Below, in pieces: positions 34,577 through 43,595 of a stretch of 64,000 nucleotides of DNA (the stretch's first letter is position 1; the number at the start of each line of letters is the position of its first letter). Origin of the DNA: Flavobacterium denitrificans DSM 15936 (GTDB lineage Bacteria > Bacteroidota > Bacteroidia > Flavobacteriales > Flavobacteriaceae); NCBI RefSeq assembly GCF_000425445.1, contig NZ_KE384378.1, positions 625,399-689,398 of the forward strand, in the 5' to 3' direction. The notes beneath the pieces are model-generated. The model had not been told where the DNA came from. It worked only from the letters and a program-made list of their open reading frames with translations, and searched no databases. Made by a program: the position numbers and the translations under genes.

Positions 34577-36226
34577 TTAAAATTGTTCTTTTGAAATTTC
34601 CTTTTTCACCAAAGCTCTTTTGGCAACATCATAATAATGCTCAATTGTAACATGATTATTGTTCTCTGGAGTATTTTCAAGTTCATACGCTTCTTTAAAA
34701 CCTTTAAGCTTCACTTTAATATTTTCATCAATCGCACGCGTTTCTTTAAACTCGCGAATTAAATCCAAAACATCATGCGCAATATATTCCGTATCGTGCG
34801 CATTGATTACCACTTTTGAATTTTCTGGAATTTCACTCAAAGTTTGCTTAATTGCCGCTTTATTTAAAAACGAAACTTCCTGAGCTAAATCAATATGAAT
34901 GATATCGCCATCTTCATATTCTTCTTTTTTGAAAATATAAGCTCTTTTCAAGTTACCTCTCAGTACAAAAATGATACTGATGATAATTCCCAACGCAACC
35001 CCTTTCAGCAAATCTGTAGCAACAACAAAGACTAAAGTTGCTATAAAAGGCACAAATTGATATTTGCCCTTTTCCCAGAAATGCATGAAAGTTGCTGGTT
35101 TAGCTAATTTATAACCTACTAAAATTAAAACTGTAGCCAAAGTTGCTAATGGAATCTTATTTAAAATTGTAGGGATCGACAAAACACTAATCAATAAAAA
35201 TAAACCGTGAATAATAGTTGACATTTTTGATTTTGCTCCTGCATTATTATTTGCAGACGACCTAACCACTACCGATGTCATTGGCAATCCACCCAAAAGT
35301 GAACTGATCATATTTCCAATACCTTGTGCTCTAAGCTCAACATTGGTATCTGTATAACGCTTTTGAACGTCCATTCTGTCAGAAGCTTCAATACATAATA
35401 ATGTTTCGATAGAAGCTACAATAGCGATTGTAACAGCCACAACCCAAACCTGTGGATTTGTAACGGCACTGAAATTGGGAAGAATCAAAATCGATTTAAA
35501 ATCGTCAAAAGATTTTGGAACTGGCAATGAAACCAAATGCTCTTTTGCAATAGCCAATGAACTTCCAGACGAAACAAAAACTTCATTAAGAACAACGCCA
35601 GCAATAACGGCAACTAATGCTCCTGGCACTAATTTTAAACGCTTTAAAAAAGCAACTCTGTCCCAAGCAAGTAATATTACAAGCGAAATAGCCGAAATTA
35701 CAACAGCACCTAAATGAATATGATTTACAACATCAAATAAAAATGAAAACGAATTGCTTCCATCATTTTGAATAAACGCTTGGTCGCCCTCAAAATCAGC
35801 ATCATAACCGAAAGCGTGCGGCAACTGCTTCAAAATAATGATGATACCAATACCTGCCAGCATCCCTTCAATTACATTCGTTGGAAAATAATTTGATATA
35901 CTTCCGGCTTTTAAAAACCCTAATGCTAATTGAATTAATCCAGCGATAAAAACGGACAGCAAAAACACATCAAAAGCACCAAAATCAGTAATAGCGGTTA
36001 AAATAATTGCTGTTAATCCAGCAGCAGGACCTGAAACGCTAATGTGCGATTGGCTTAAGTAACCAACTACTACCCCCCCAACAACACCAGCAATAATTCC
36101 AGAAAATAAAGGTGCTCCAGAAGCCATTGCTATACCTAAGCATAATGGAAGAGCAACCAAGAAAACCACCAAACCTGAGGCAAAGTCAGATTTTAGGTTG
36201 GCAAAAAGATTGATTTTTTTTGTCAT
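34577..36226 (-). CDS. SulP-family anion (probably bicarbonate) transporter
   Basis: 549 residues with about 10-12 membrane segments. The SulP signature follows the first helix (FASGLVVFLVALPLCLGIAM, SGAPLFSGIIAGVVGG, SVSGPAAGLTA). The C-terminal cytoplasmic STAS-like domain is about residues 435-530 (IHIDLAQEVSFLNKAAIK, KVVINAHDTEYI). The family carries sulfate or bicarbonate. The adjacent carbonic anhydrase favours bicarbonate, by analogy with BicA and DabA-like pairs (inference). Confidence 0.9.
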   Translation of the reverse strand: MTKKINLFANLKSDFASGLVVFLVALPLCLGIAMASGAPLFSGIIAGVVGGVVVGYLSQSHISVSGPAAGLTAIILTAITDFGAFDVFLLSVFIAGLIQLALGFLKAGSISNYFPTNVIEGMLAGIGIIIILKQLPHAFGYDADFEGDQAFIQNDGSNSFSFLFDVVNHIHLGAVVISAISLVILLAWDRVAFLKRLKLVPGALVAVIAGVVLNEVFVSSGSSLAIAKEHLVSLPVPKSFDDFKSILILPNFSAVTNPQVWVVAVTIAIVASIETLLCIEASDRMDVQKRYTDTNVELRAQGIGNMISSLLGGLPMTSVVVRSSANNNAGAKSKMSTIIHGLFLLISVLSIPTILNKIPLATLATVLILVGYKLAKPATFMHFWEKGKYQFVPFIATLVFVVATDLLKGVALGIIISIIFVLRGNLKRAYIFKKEEYEDGDIIHIDLAQEVSFLNKAAIKQTLSEIPENSKVVINAHDTEYIAHDVLDLIREFKETRAIDENIKVKLKGFKEAYELENTPENNNHVTIEHYYDVAKRALVKKEISKEQF

Positions 36227-36306
36227 AACACAATACTAAAAAAATTATTCATTAAAGATTAACCACATTTATACAAATGCAGTTGAGTTCAAAATAATCG
36301 GAAGTA

Positions 36307-36591
36307 TTATGCCAAATTAGGGGGTGGAGCAAATATGCTCGGAGAAATATTGTCTAGTTTAACAATATTTTCAGATACAATAATTTTCTTTTCAATATAA
36401 ACTGGCACTATTACCTCATGCTGAAGTATTGCTGGGTAAACGGCTGCCTTAAGTTCTTTGTGCGAGTGCTCCTCTTCAGAAAAACTGAAAAATATAGACG
36501 TATCATTACTTTTCTTCATCAACGTCACAATAGTTGGCGTTGCCAAGAAAGCAATAAATATGAATAATAATATGCGAGCGACTAATTTCAT
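36307..36591 (-). CDS. Small membrane-anchored protein, apparently leaderless
   Basis: 94 residues. The N-terminal hydrophobic helix (LVARILLFIFIAFLATPTIV) is either a signal peptide or an anchor. The rest is an extracytoplasmic tail with EEEHSHKELKAA and a proline end (FAPPPNLA). It is not a family I recognise. The promoter at 36597-36626 places the transcription start at or next to the ATG, so the message seems to be leaderless. Confidence 0.65.
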   Translation of the reverse strand: MKLVARILLFIFIAFLATPTIVTLMKKSNDTSIFFSFSEEEHSHKELKAAVYPAILQHEVIVPVYIEKKIIVSENIVKLDNISPSIFAPPPNLA

Positions 36592-36596
36592 TGAAG

Positions 36597-36626
36597 CAAA
36601 AATAGCGTTAAAGAAATAAAATCAAA
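36597..36626 (-). promoter_or_regulatory. Promoter abutting the start codon of the 94-aa gene
   Basis: On the minus strand, TTTG (36623-36626), 18 nt, TATTTTTG (36597-36604), then only CTTCA before the ATG. This is a full consensus match. Confidence 0.65.
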
Positions 36627-36713
36627 GTTTTTTTTATAGAAATTTAACATAAACAAAAAAGCAAAATGCAATTTTCATGACATTCTGCTTTTAATATATT
36701 AATATGCAATCAC

Positions 36714-37193
36714 TTAAATCGTTTCTTCAAGCCATGCATTCATCATCCAAATCGTTTTTTCTTGTTCTGCAATAAAGTCACTCATCATAGAATTTGTTCC
36801 CTCATCGTTAATTTCGCCAGACTTATTTAAGATTTCTCTTTCGATTTTCAGCAAATCTGATAGCGAATGAACAATCAATTGCACTGCTTTTTCATCGTTT
36901 GAAATATTTTTTCCAACAGTTAATTTATTGTTCTTGATATAATCTTCAAATGTATGTAAAGGAGTTCCACCAATAGTTAAAACTCTTTCCGCTATCATAT
37001 CTATTTTTAGTTGAGAATCTGTATACAATTCTTCAAATTTCACGTGAAGATCAAAGAAACGCTTTCCGCGGATGTTCCAGTGAATTCCTCTCAAATTTTG
37101 ATAATATACTTGAAAATTGGATAATAAAATATTTAATTCTTGTACCAACAATTCTGACTCTTTTACAGGTAATCCTAAAATATTTGTTTTCAT
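36714..37193 (-). CDS. dps: Dps-family ferritin-like DNA-protection protein
   Basis: 159 residues. The Dps dodecamer ferroxidase site is seen in QNLRGIHWNIRGKRFFDLHVKFEELY split over residues 35-60 (HWN His, then D and E of FDLHVKFEE). The helix IDMIAERVLTIGG and the C-terminal MSDFIAEQEKTIWM complete the fold. It oxidises Fe(II) with H2O2 and protects DNA. It is divergent from oxyR, whose product typically activates dps; the 107-bp intergenic region is the expected OxyR site. Confidence 0.95.
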   Translation of the reverse strand: MKTNILGLPVKESELLVQELNILLSNFQVYYQNLRGIHWNIRGKRFFDLHVKFEELYTDSQLKIDMIAERVLTIGGTPLHTFEDYIKNNKLTVGKNISNDEKAVQLIVHSLSDLLKIEREILNKSGEINDEGTNSMMSDFIAEQEKTIWMMNAWLEETI

Positions 37194-37272
37194 AATCTCT
37201 TTTTTTACACTAATTTACTACAAAATTAAAGTAACTTTCATAAAATATGCATAAATAAAAATTATATTTTCT

Positions 37273-37280
37273 TATTTTTG
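37273..37280 (+). promoter_or_regulatory. -7 element of oxyR
   Basis: TATTTTTG, 20 nt before the oxyR ATG, in the shared dps/oxyR intergenic region. Confidence 0.45.
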
Positions 37281-37300
37281 CATCAAAAAATACTATCAAT

Positions 37301-38245
37301 ATGACTATAACTCAATTACAATATGTATTAGCTGTTGCAGAGCATAAAAACTTCACTCTTGCAGCCGAAAAGTGTTTTGTAACACAGCCGACTTTGAGCA
37401 TGCAGATTCAAAAAATTGAAGAAGAACTGAATATTTTAATTTTTGACAGAAGCAAAAAACCAATTCAATTAACTGATATTGGGCAAAAAATTGTAAGTCA
37501 AGCTAAAAATATTGTAAACGAAGCTGACCGAATCAAAGATATAGTAGAGCAGCAAAAAGGTTTTATTGGTGGCGAATTCCGTCTGGGAATTATCCCGACG
37601 GTCATGCCAACGCTTTTGCCAATGTTTTTGAATAATTTCATAAAAAAATATCCAAAAGTGAAGCTTTTAATCGAAGAGCTTAATACCGAAGAAATTATTG
37701 TGAAATTAAAAAATGGTCATCTTGATGCTGCTATTGCTGCAACACCTCTTGAAGATGAAAAAATAAAAGAAATCGTTTTATACTTCGAACCATTTGTGGC
37801 CTATATTCCTGAACATCATGCAAGTTTCGAAAAACAAGAAATTGAAGTTGCGGACTTAAATTTAAATGAAATTCTACTTTTACAAGACGGCCATTGCTTT
37901 AGAGATGGAATACTAAATCTATGCAAAAGTGTTTCTGATATTGACCAAAACAACTTTCAGATTCAGAGCGGAAGCTTTGAAACCTTAATAAAATTGGCAG
38001 ACGAAGGCCTTGGCACAACATTACTTCCGTACTTGCACACTTTGGATTTGAAAGAATCCGACAAACTGAAACTACGAAACTTTAAGGAACCAAAACCTGC
38101 TCGAGAAGTAAGCTTGATTTACCCTAAAAGCGAACTAAAAATGCAAATTATTGACGCAATTCGATCTACAATTGCCGGCGTTGTAAAAGGCGCAATTGTT
38201 TTTCAGAATGTTCAAATCATCAGTCCACTACAAAAGAAAGCGTAA
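37301..38245 (+). CDS. oxyR: OxyR-type LysR regulator (hydrogen peroxide sensor)
   Basis: 314 residues. N-terminal LysR winged helix: MTITQLQYVLAVAEHKNFT, AAEKCFVTQPTLSMQIQKIE. In the effector domain the redox pair is present: DGHCFRDGILNLC has the two Cys nine residues apart, as in E. coli OxyR Cys199/Cys208. It is divergent from dps, a classical target. It therefore most likely senses peroxide by disulfide formation and activates dps. Confidence 0.94.
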   Translation: MTITQLQYVLAVAEHKNFTLAAEKCFVTQPTLSMQIQKIEEELNILIFDRSKKPIQLTDIGQKIVSQAKNIVNEADRIKDIVEQQKGFIGGEFRLGIIPTVMPTLLPMFLNNFIKKYPKVKLLIEELNTEEIIVKLKNGHLDAAIAATPLEDEKIKEIVLYFEPFVAYIPEHHASFEKQEIEVADLNLNEILLLQDGHCFRDGILNLCKSVSDIDQNNFQIQSGSFETLIKLADEGLGTTLLPYLHTLDLKESDKLKLRNFKEPKPAREVSLIYPKSELKMQIIDAIRSTIAGVVKGAIVFQNVQIISPLQKKA

Positions 38246-38246
38246 T

Positions 38247-38278
38247 AAAAAAGGAGCCAATTTGGCTCCTTTTCTTTT
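38247..38278. terminator. Terminator between oxyR and the convergent 65-aa gene
   Basis: The stem AAAAGGAGCCAA / TTTGGCTCCTTTT with T-rich continuation can serve both strands. Confidence 0.88.
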
Positions 38279-38474
38279 ATACTTTTATCAGTAGTAGACT
38301 TTGTTTTAATTCTGGCTTTTCGATTACAAAACTTAACAACCATTCTTGTAATTGCTCCATTTCATAAGGTAACAGTGTTTTGATAGCTTTTTCTAATTCT
38401 TTGCAGAAAAGTACCGGGTCGAAACTTACTCTTTCAAGTATTGATTTCGTGTAATCAAACATCATTTTTGACAT
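38277..38474 (-). CDS. Small conserved helical protein
   Basis: 65 residues, soluble and helical (MMFDYTKSILERVSFDPVLF, ELEKAIKTLLPYEMEQLQEW). There is no recognised domain. The Met at residue 4 or 5 could also be the start. A TAAATTTG element (38520-38527, minus strand) 46 nt upstream and a terminator at the stop support a real gene. Confidence 0.65.
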   Translation of the reverse strand: MSKMMFDYTKSILERVSFDPVLFCKELEKAIKTLLPYEMEQLQEWLLSFVIEKPELKQSLLLIKV

Positions 38475-38639
38475 AATAAAATAAGATTTTTGGGGTTATC
38501 TATATTTTTAAACTCGCACCAAATTTAAAAAAATAACCTTTATAACAACTATTTTTAACTCTTTTTTTTAAAAACTTTAATAACGAATACGTTTTCTTAA
38601 AACATATAACTCAATCTAGAATAATTCTACATAGTTTAA

Positions 38640-39305
38640 TTAAACGTTTTTAAAAGCGCGAAACATTTCTCGTTTTCCTGGAGGACCAGCCAATTTTTCG
38701 ACAGTAAACCCAACCGAAATCATGTTTCTTTTAACAACTCCGCGAGCTGCGTAAGTAACTAAAACGCCTTTTGGTTTTAAACTATTGTACATTTTTTGAA
38801 AAATTTCTTCGCTCCACAATTCAGGCTGCACCCTAAATCCGAAGGCGTCAAAGTAAATCAAATCAAAAGTTTCAAAATCGTTGATTTCATCAAAAAATTG
38901 TTTCCTTTTGGTTAACGAGAACGTGCCGCTAAGTTCGGTTTTCTCGTTCCATTCACTTTTATGCATTTTTTCAAAAATGTTGTCAAATTCCAATGCGCCT
39001 AATTCTTCAACATAATTCATTCCTAAAACTTCTTCAGCATTTACAGGATAAGCCTCTACTCCAACATAATCAATAATTTGTTGTTTATTATCTGATTCCA
39101 AAAAAGTGATAAAAGCATTCAAACCAGTTCCAAAACCAATTTCCAAAATAGATACTGGACTATTTTCAAATAATGAAAGTCCATTTTTAATAAAAACATG
39201 TTTGGCCTCTTGTATTGCACCATGTTTTGAATGATAACTTTCGTTCCATTCTTCCAAATGAATTGTCGTTGAGCCATCTAGCGTTTTAATTATTTCTCTT
39301 TTCAC
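38640..39305 (-). CDS. mnmD: tRNA 5-methylaminomethyl-2-thiouridine methyltransferase domain protein MnmD
   Basis: 221 residues, a stand-alone counterpart of the MnmD half of MnmC. The SAM site is ILEIGFGTGLNAFITFLE. The C-terminal part has LIYFDAFGFRVQPELWSEE, corresponding to the DAFSP..NPELW signature, then YAARGVVKRNMISVGF and GPPGKREM. It methylates nm5(s2)U34 in tRNA wobble positions. The FAD-dependent MnmC half is absent, as in many Bacteroidota and Gram-positives. Divergent from ilvE. Confidence 0.9.
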   Translation of the reverse strand: MKREIIKTLDGSTTIHLEEWNESYHSKHGAIQEAKHVFIKNGLSLFENSPVSILEIGFGTGLNAFITFLESDNKQQIIDYVGVEAYPVNAEEVLGMNYVEELGALEFDNIFEKMHKSEWNEKTELSGTFSLTKRKQFFDEINDFETFDLIYFDAFGFRVQPELWSEEIFQKMYNSLKPKGVLVTYAARGVVKRNMISVGFTVEKLAGPPGKREMFRAFKNV

Positions 39306-39615
39306 GATTTTCGAATTTTATAATGGTGTTTTACTGATTTTCAGTCTGTTTTATTGATCAAATTTAGTCAAAACAAATGCGTAAAGCCTTAAAAAACCGC
39401 ACTTTTTTCATAAATTCTTTATAAAACTTACTTAAAATTTTAGGTTTATTATAAGATAAACAAATCTCAGTCAAACACAGGAATTAATGCAGTTTTACCA
39501 AGTAAATTACATATTTTTCCGTAATTTTGCATTCAACAAAAAACTATTCTTCAGCAGATCACTACGTTACAAAATCATCTGTTAAGAATTCAATTCGATA
39601 AAACTTTACATAATT
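39306..39615. promoter_or_regulatory. 310-bp divergent intergenic region with ilvE promoter
   Basis: There is no gene here. TAATTTTG at 39522-39529 is a good -7 element for ilvE and implies a leader of about 80 nt. A weak dyad in that leader (AGCAGAT...ATCTGTT) is the only structure seen; no branched-chain-rich leader peptide was found. Confidence 0.45.
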
Positions 39616-40686
39616 ATGAGTACAACTCAAACAAGCAAAATTGAAATCAGAAAAGCTACCTCTTCTAAGATAAGCTCTGTAGACTTTGAAAACTTAAGCT
39701 TTGGTGCTGTATTTACAGACCATTTATTTGAATGTGATTACAAAAATGGACAGTGGCAGACTCCGGTCATTAAGCCTTATGCTCCAATTTTAATGGATCC
39801 TTCATCAAAAGTCTTTCATTATGGTCAAGCTATTTTTGAAGGGATGAAAGCTTACAAAGATGAAAATAATGATGTTTGGTTGTTCAGACCTGATGAAAAC
39901 TACAAACGTTTCAACAGTTCTGCTGTTCGTATGGCTATGCCAGAAGTACCAGAAGATATTTTCATGGAAGGTTTAAATGAATTATTGAAAATCGACCAAG
40001 AATGGATTCAAAGAGGAAACGGTGCAAGTATGTACATCCGTCCTTTTATGATTGCTACAGGACCTGGAGTTATCGCAAATCCATCTGACGAATATAAATT
40101 TATGATCTTGCTTTCGCCTGCAAAAGCATATTACGGAGGCGAAGTAAAAGTGATCATTGCTGAACATTATAGTAGAGCAGCAAATGGTGGTATCGGAGCT
40201 GCAAAAGCTGCAGGAAACTATGCCGCTCAATTCTACCCAACTAACTTAGCGAACAAAGATGGTTTCCAACAAGTTATTTGGACTGATGATGCAACCCATA
40301 CAAAATTAGAAGAAGCAGGAACAATGAACGTTTTCTTCAGAATTAATGATACATTATTGACAGCTCCAACAAGCGAGAGAATTTTAGATGGTGTAACTAG
40401 AAAAAGTTTGATCGCAATGGCTGAAAAAGAAGGCCTTAATGTAGAAGTTCGTCCAGTTATTGTTTCTGAATTAGTTGAAGCAGCTAAAAACGGATCTTTA
40501 AAAGAAATTTTTGGAGCCGGAACAGCTGCAGTAATCAGTGTTATCAAAGGATTCTCTTATAAAGATGAATACTATGAAATGGCACCTGTTGAAAATTCAT
40601 ATGCTTCTTTCTTGAAAGAAAAATTAACTAGTCTTCAAAACAAACTTTCTGAAGACACTTATGGATGGACAGTTAAAGTACAATAA
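39616..40686 (+). CDS. ilvE: Branched-chain amino acid aminotransferase
   Basis: A 356-residue PLP fold type IV enzyme that transaminates Leu, Ile and Val with 2-oxoglutarate. Motifs include YGQAIFEGMKAYK, the PLP Lys region AAKAAGNYAAQFYP, the signature EEAGTMNVFF and the phosphate-binding GAGTAAVISVI. Length is that of the group II (eukaryote-like) BCAT subclass. It has its own promoter (39522) and a terminator at 40709. Confidence 0.94.
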   Translation: MSTTQTSKIEIRKATSSKISSVDFENLSFGAVFTDHLFECDYKNGQWQTPVIKPYAPILMDPSSKVFHYGQAIFEGMKAYKDENNDVWLFRPDENYKRFNSSAVRMAMPEVPEDIFMEGLNELLKIDQEWIQRGNGASMYIRPFMIATGPGVIANPSDEYKFMILLSPAKAYYGGEVKVIIAEHYSRAANGGIGAAKAAGNYAAQFYPTNLANKDGFQQVIWTDDATHTKLEEAGTMNVFFRINDTLLTAPTSERILDGVTRKSLIAMAEKEGLNVEVRPVIVSELVEAAKNGSLKEIFGAGTAAVISVIKGFSYKDEYYEMAPVENSYASFLKEKLTSLQNKLSEDTYGWTVKVQ

Positions 40687-40708
40687 TCCAAAACCGCAAT
40701 AAACAGAG

Positions 40709-40741
40709 AAACCCGATAGATTTAAAATTTATCGGGTTTTT
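40709..40741 (+). terminator. Terminator of ilvE
   Basis: The stem AAACCCGATA / TATCGGGTTT is followed by T. Confidence 0.85.
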
Positions 40742-40913
40742 ACTTTATATAATTTAAACACATAGAAACATAGTCCAAGTGTTTTAAAAGAACACAAAAA
40801 GAAACAAGTTTCTAACACATAGCTATGTGCATTAATGAAAGTGAAACGCCTTTTTAAGCATAAACAAAACTATGTTTCTATGTGTTTAAATATTTAGACA
40901 AAAGATTTTACTT

Positions 40914-41294
40914 TTATAATAACTTCGAAAAATCTGGCTTGAAGTAATTTGGACCTTTCATTACTTTTCCGTCTTCGCGATAAATTGGTTGGCCGTCTTC
41001 ACCAAGCTTGCTCATATTACTACGTTGGATTTCATCAAAAACTGCTTCAATTTTATCCTGAAGTCCGTGCTCGATAATAGTCCCACACAAAATGTACATC
41101 ATATCGCCAAGAGCATCCGCTATTTCAACAATATCATTATTTTGAACCGCTTCAAGATATTCTTCGTTTTCTTCTTTCATCAAATTATAACGAAGCAACT
41201 TTTTTGTTGCTCCCAAATCAGCAATTGGCGACTGACTGTGACCTATTTTAAAAGCAGTATGAAATTCAGTTACTGCATCCAGTTGTTTCTTCAT
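40914..41294 (-). CDS. MazG-like nucleotide pyrophosphohydrolase
   Basis: 126 residues, all-alpha NTP pyrophosphatase. Metal-binding motif: LMKEENEEYLEAVQNND (ExxE) and VEIADALGDMMYILCG (ExxD), as in MazG/dUTPase-2 families. The His of GHSQSP near residue 20 is also conserved in this group. It probably hydrolyses a non-canonical or phage-related nucleoside triphosphate; the exact substrate is not deducible. Monocistronic. Confidence 0.87.
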   Translation of the reverse strand: MKKQLDAVTEFHTAFKIGHSQSPIADLGATKKLLRYNLMKEENEEYLEAVQNNDIVEIADALGDMMYILCGTIIEHGLQDKIEAVFDEIQRSNMSKLGEDGQPIYREDGKVMKGPNYFKPDFSKLL

Positions 41295-41375
41295 GTTTTT
41301 AATTGATTAAATGAATTGGCAAATTAGCAACAATTCGTGTACAATTCTCTAAATTTGCCAAAAATAATTTTAACT

Positions 41376-41564
41376 ATGTTTAGTCAAGGACAAATAATCT
41401 TCGGAATCTGCTTTTTTATTGCTTTTGTAATCGTTATGATATTTGCATATCGAAAAGATTTGGCACTTCATAAAATATTTTACAAAGGAAATTACAAGGT
41501 TTTGCTTGTGTTTTTACTTTTCATTGCACTTTTATTTGTAATCAAATTTTTTTTCAAAAGATAA
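41376..41564 (+). CDS. Small two-helix membrane protein
   Basis: 62 residues from ATG 41376. The frame extends to a GTG at 41337, but a TAAATTTG promoter element lies at 41348-41355, so the short form is preferred. There are two hydrophobic helices (IIFGICFFIAFVIVMIFAY and VLLVFLLFIALLFVIKFFF) separated by a basic loop. The family is not recognised; small proteins of this kind are conserved in Flavobacteria. Confidence 0.65.
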   Translation: MFSQGQIIFGICFFIAFVIVMIFAYRKDLALHKIFYKGNYKVLLVFLLFIALLFVIKFFFKR

Positions 41565-41752
41565 ATACTGACTTTAATTATCCTTTCATAAAATAAATTT
41601 CAAAAATCACAATTAAACATTTTCAAAAACGTTTAATTTGAATATTTTTTTTAATCAGAATAATTTATAAAGTGTACTTTTATCGTGACGCTATTTTTAG
41701 TACGACTAGTAATAAAAATTTATAACTTTACGACACCAAACAATCTACCCAA

Positions 41753-42961
41753 ATGAAGATTTTAAAATATTTATTTCTTTTATTATTATTAAGCTTAGTT
41801 GCTCTCACTGTTTTTGTTGCTACTCAAAAAGGGATTTTTTCTGTTGAAAGAAGCAAGGTAATTAATTCCCAAAAAGCGACAGTTTACAACTATATAAATG
41901 ATTTTAGAAATTATGAAGATTTTGAATCTTGGGCAGTCGAAGATCCTTCATTAAACTTTACTTTTCCAAATAAAACGGCCGGAAGCGGCGCTTCATTTTA
42001 CTGGACAGGATCTGAGGGCGCTGGAAATGCAATTACGCTAAAAACGAAAGACGGCGAAAGCATTCAGCAAAAAATGAAATATGATGGAACTGAAGCTGAT
42101 GTGAATTGGACTTTCAAAGATACTTTGGCAGGAAAAACAAAAGTTACTTGGAAAGCAAAAGGAACAATGAGCTTTTTGTTTAAAATATACACGGCTCTAA
42201 ATGGCGGTTCTGATAAAGTTATTGGAACAATTTACGAAAAGAGCCTAGCAAATATTGACAAAAACCTTGATTACGAAACCAAAACGTATAATATAAAAGT
42301 GGATGGTGTGGTTCAAAAAACAGAAACACCATACATCAAACAAACTTTTACAAGTGAAATTGCCAAAGTAACCAAAAATGCAAGAATCGTTATTCCAAAA
42401 CTTATTAAGTTTAGCGAAACCAACGCTTTGCAAACTACTGGAAAACCCTTTATTATTTATCATACTTATGATACTGCGAAAGGATTGGCAAAAATTTCAA
42501 TTTGTTTGCCAATAAACAAAGAAATTTCAATTAGTTCTGGAAGCGATATTTTATCAGGCAAATTAAACGGATTTGAAGCCGTAAAAACTACTTTGACAGG
42601 TGATTATTCGCATACAGCTGAAGCTATTGGCAAAAGCACTGCCTACATCAACAATCAAAAAATTGTACCCGATTTAAGCTGGTCACATTTAGAAGTATTG
42701 ACTGTAAGCAAATTAGACACAAAAAGTCCATCTAAATTATTGACTGAAATTTATTTTCCAACAAAACCAAAAGTTGTACCTGTAACAGTTCCTGTTGCTG
42801 CCCCATACAACACTCAAACTGATTCGGCAACAAATACACCAGCTGATCCAGCGGCAACAAATCCAGCGACGACACCAGTTGTGAAAAAACCGGTAAAACC
42901 AAAACCTGCAGCGCCAAAACCTACTACACCTACAACTACGCCAGAAGAAGATGAGTTCTAA
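41753..42961 (+). CDS. Membrane-anchored SRPBCC-domain protein with Pro/Thr/Lys tail
   Basis: 402 residues. An N-terminal membrane helix (YLFLLLLLSLVALTVFVAT) precedes a START/polyketide-cyclase-like SRPBCC domain (about 25-160: INSQKATVYNYINDFRNYED, GTEADVNWTFKDTL). A second region (about 195-340) resembles the GyrI-like effector-binding fold. The tail (about 345-402) is low-complexity Pro/Thr/Ala/Lys (KKPVKPKPAAPKPTTPTTT). Ligand unknown. It precedes the sigma-factor operon by 58 bp. Confidence 0.75.
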   Translation: MKILKYLFLLLLLSLVALTVFVATQKGIFSVERSKVINSQKATVYNYINDFRNYEDFESWAVEDPSLNFTFPNKTAGSGASFYWTGSEGAGNAITLKTKDGESIQQKMKYDGTEADVNWTFKDTLAGKTKVTWKAKGTMSFLFKIYTALNGGSDKVIGTIYEKSLANIDKNLDYETKTYNIKVDGVVQKTETPYIKQTFTSEIAKVTKNARIVIPKLIKFSETNALQTTGKPFIIYHTYDTAKGLAKISICLPINKEISISSGSDILSGKLNGFEAVKTTLTGDYSHTAEAIGKSTAYINNQKIVPDLSWSHLEVLTVSKLDTKSPSKLLTEIYFPTKPKVVPVTVPVAAPYNTQTDSATNTPADPAATNPATTPVVKKPVKPKPAAPKPTTPTTTPEEDEF

Positions 42962-43019
42962 AATAAAGGCAATTAAACCTTTAGCGTAAAATTCATTCTA
43001 ATAGGATAAATGAAAAAGC

Positions 43020-43562
43020 TTGACAGACGAGAAGGAATTTATACAGCAATTATTAAATCCTAAAACGCAAAACGCAGCGTTTCAAAAACTCTTGTCTGAT
43101 TATCAAAAACCTTTGTATTCTCATATTCGAAACATTGTTTTGAATCATGACGATACAGATGATGTTTTGCAAAATACTTTTGTAAAAGTTTTTCAGTATT
43201 TAAAAAATTTCAAAGGCGAAAGCAAGCTTTTTTCTTGGATGTACCGCATTGCAACCAATGAAGCTTTGACATTTTTAAATCAAAAAGCAAAATTAAGCGG
43301 GCTCACATCAGAAGCTTTACAGACCAAAACTATCGAAAATCTAAAATCTGATTCTTATTTCGATGGAGATGAAATTCAAATCAAACTCCAAAAAGCCATT
43401 GTCACTTTGCCCGAAAAACAACAATTGGTATTTAAAATGAAATATTTTGAAGAATTGAAGTATGAAGAAATTGCTGAAATTTTAGGAACTTCAGTGGGCG
43501 CTTTAAAAGCATCTTATCATCATGCGGTAAAAAAAATTGAATTATATGTTACATCAAATTAA
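43020..43562 (+). CDS. ECF-type sigma-70 factor
   Basis: 180 residues. Sigma region 2 is seen in YSHIRNIVLNHDDTDDVLQN to SWMYRIATNEAL (about 35-85), and region 4 in LPEKQQLVFKMKYFEELKYE to ASYHHAVKKIE (about 130-176). No in-frame ATG precedes region 2: an in-frame TGA stops the frame at 43011, so a TTG start at 43020 is required. An ATG at 43010 opens a 17-codon overlapping frame (MKKLDRREGIYTA). It heads an operon with the transmembrane gene at 43596 and the Spy-like gene at 44027. Confidence 0.9.
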   Translation: MTDEKEFIQQLLNPKTQNAAFQKLLSDYQKPLYSHIRNIVLNHDDTDDVLQNTFVKVFQYLKNFKGESKLFSWMYRIATNEALTFLNQKAKLSGLTSEALQTKTIENLKSDSYFDGDEIQIKLQKAIVTLPEKQQLVFKMKYFEELKYEEIAEILGTSVGALKASYHHAVKKIELYVTSN

Positions 43563-43595
43563 ACCTTTTGTAAAAAAAACTATCTTATAGACATT

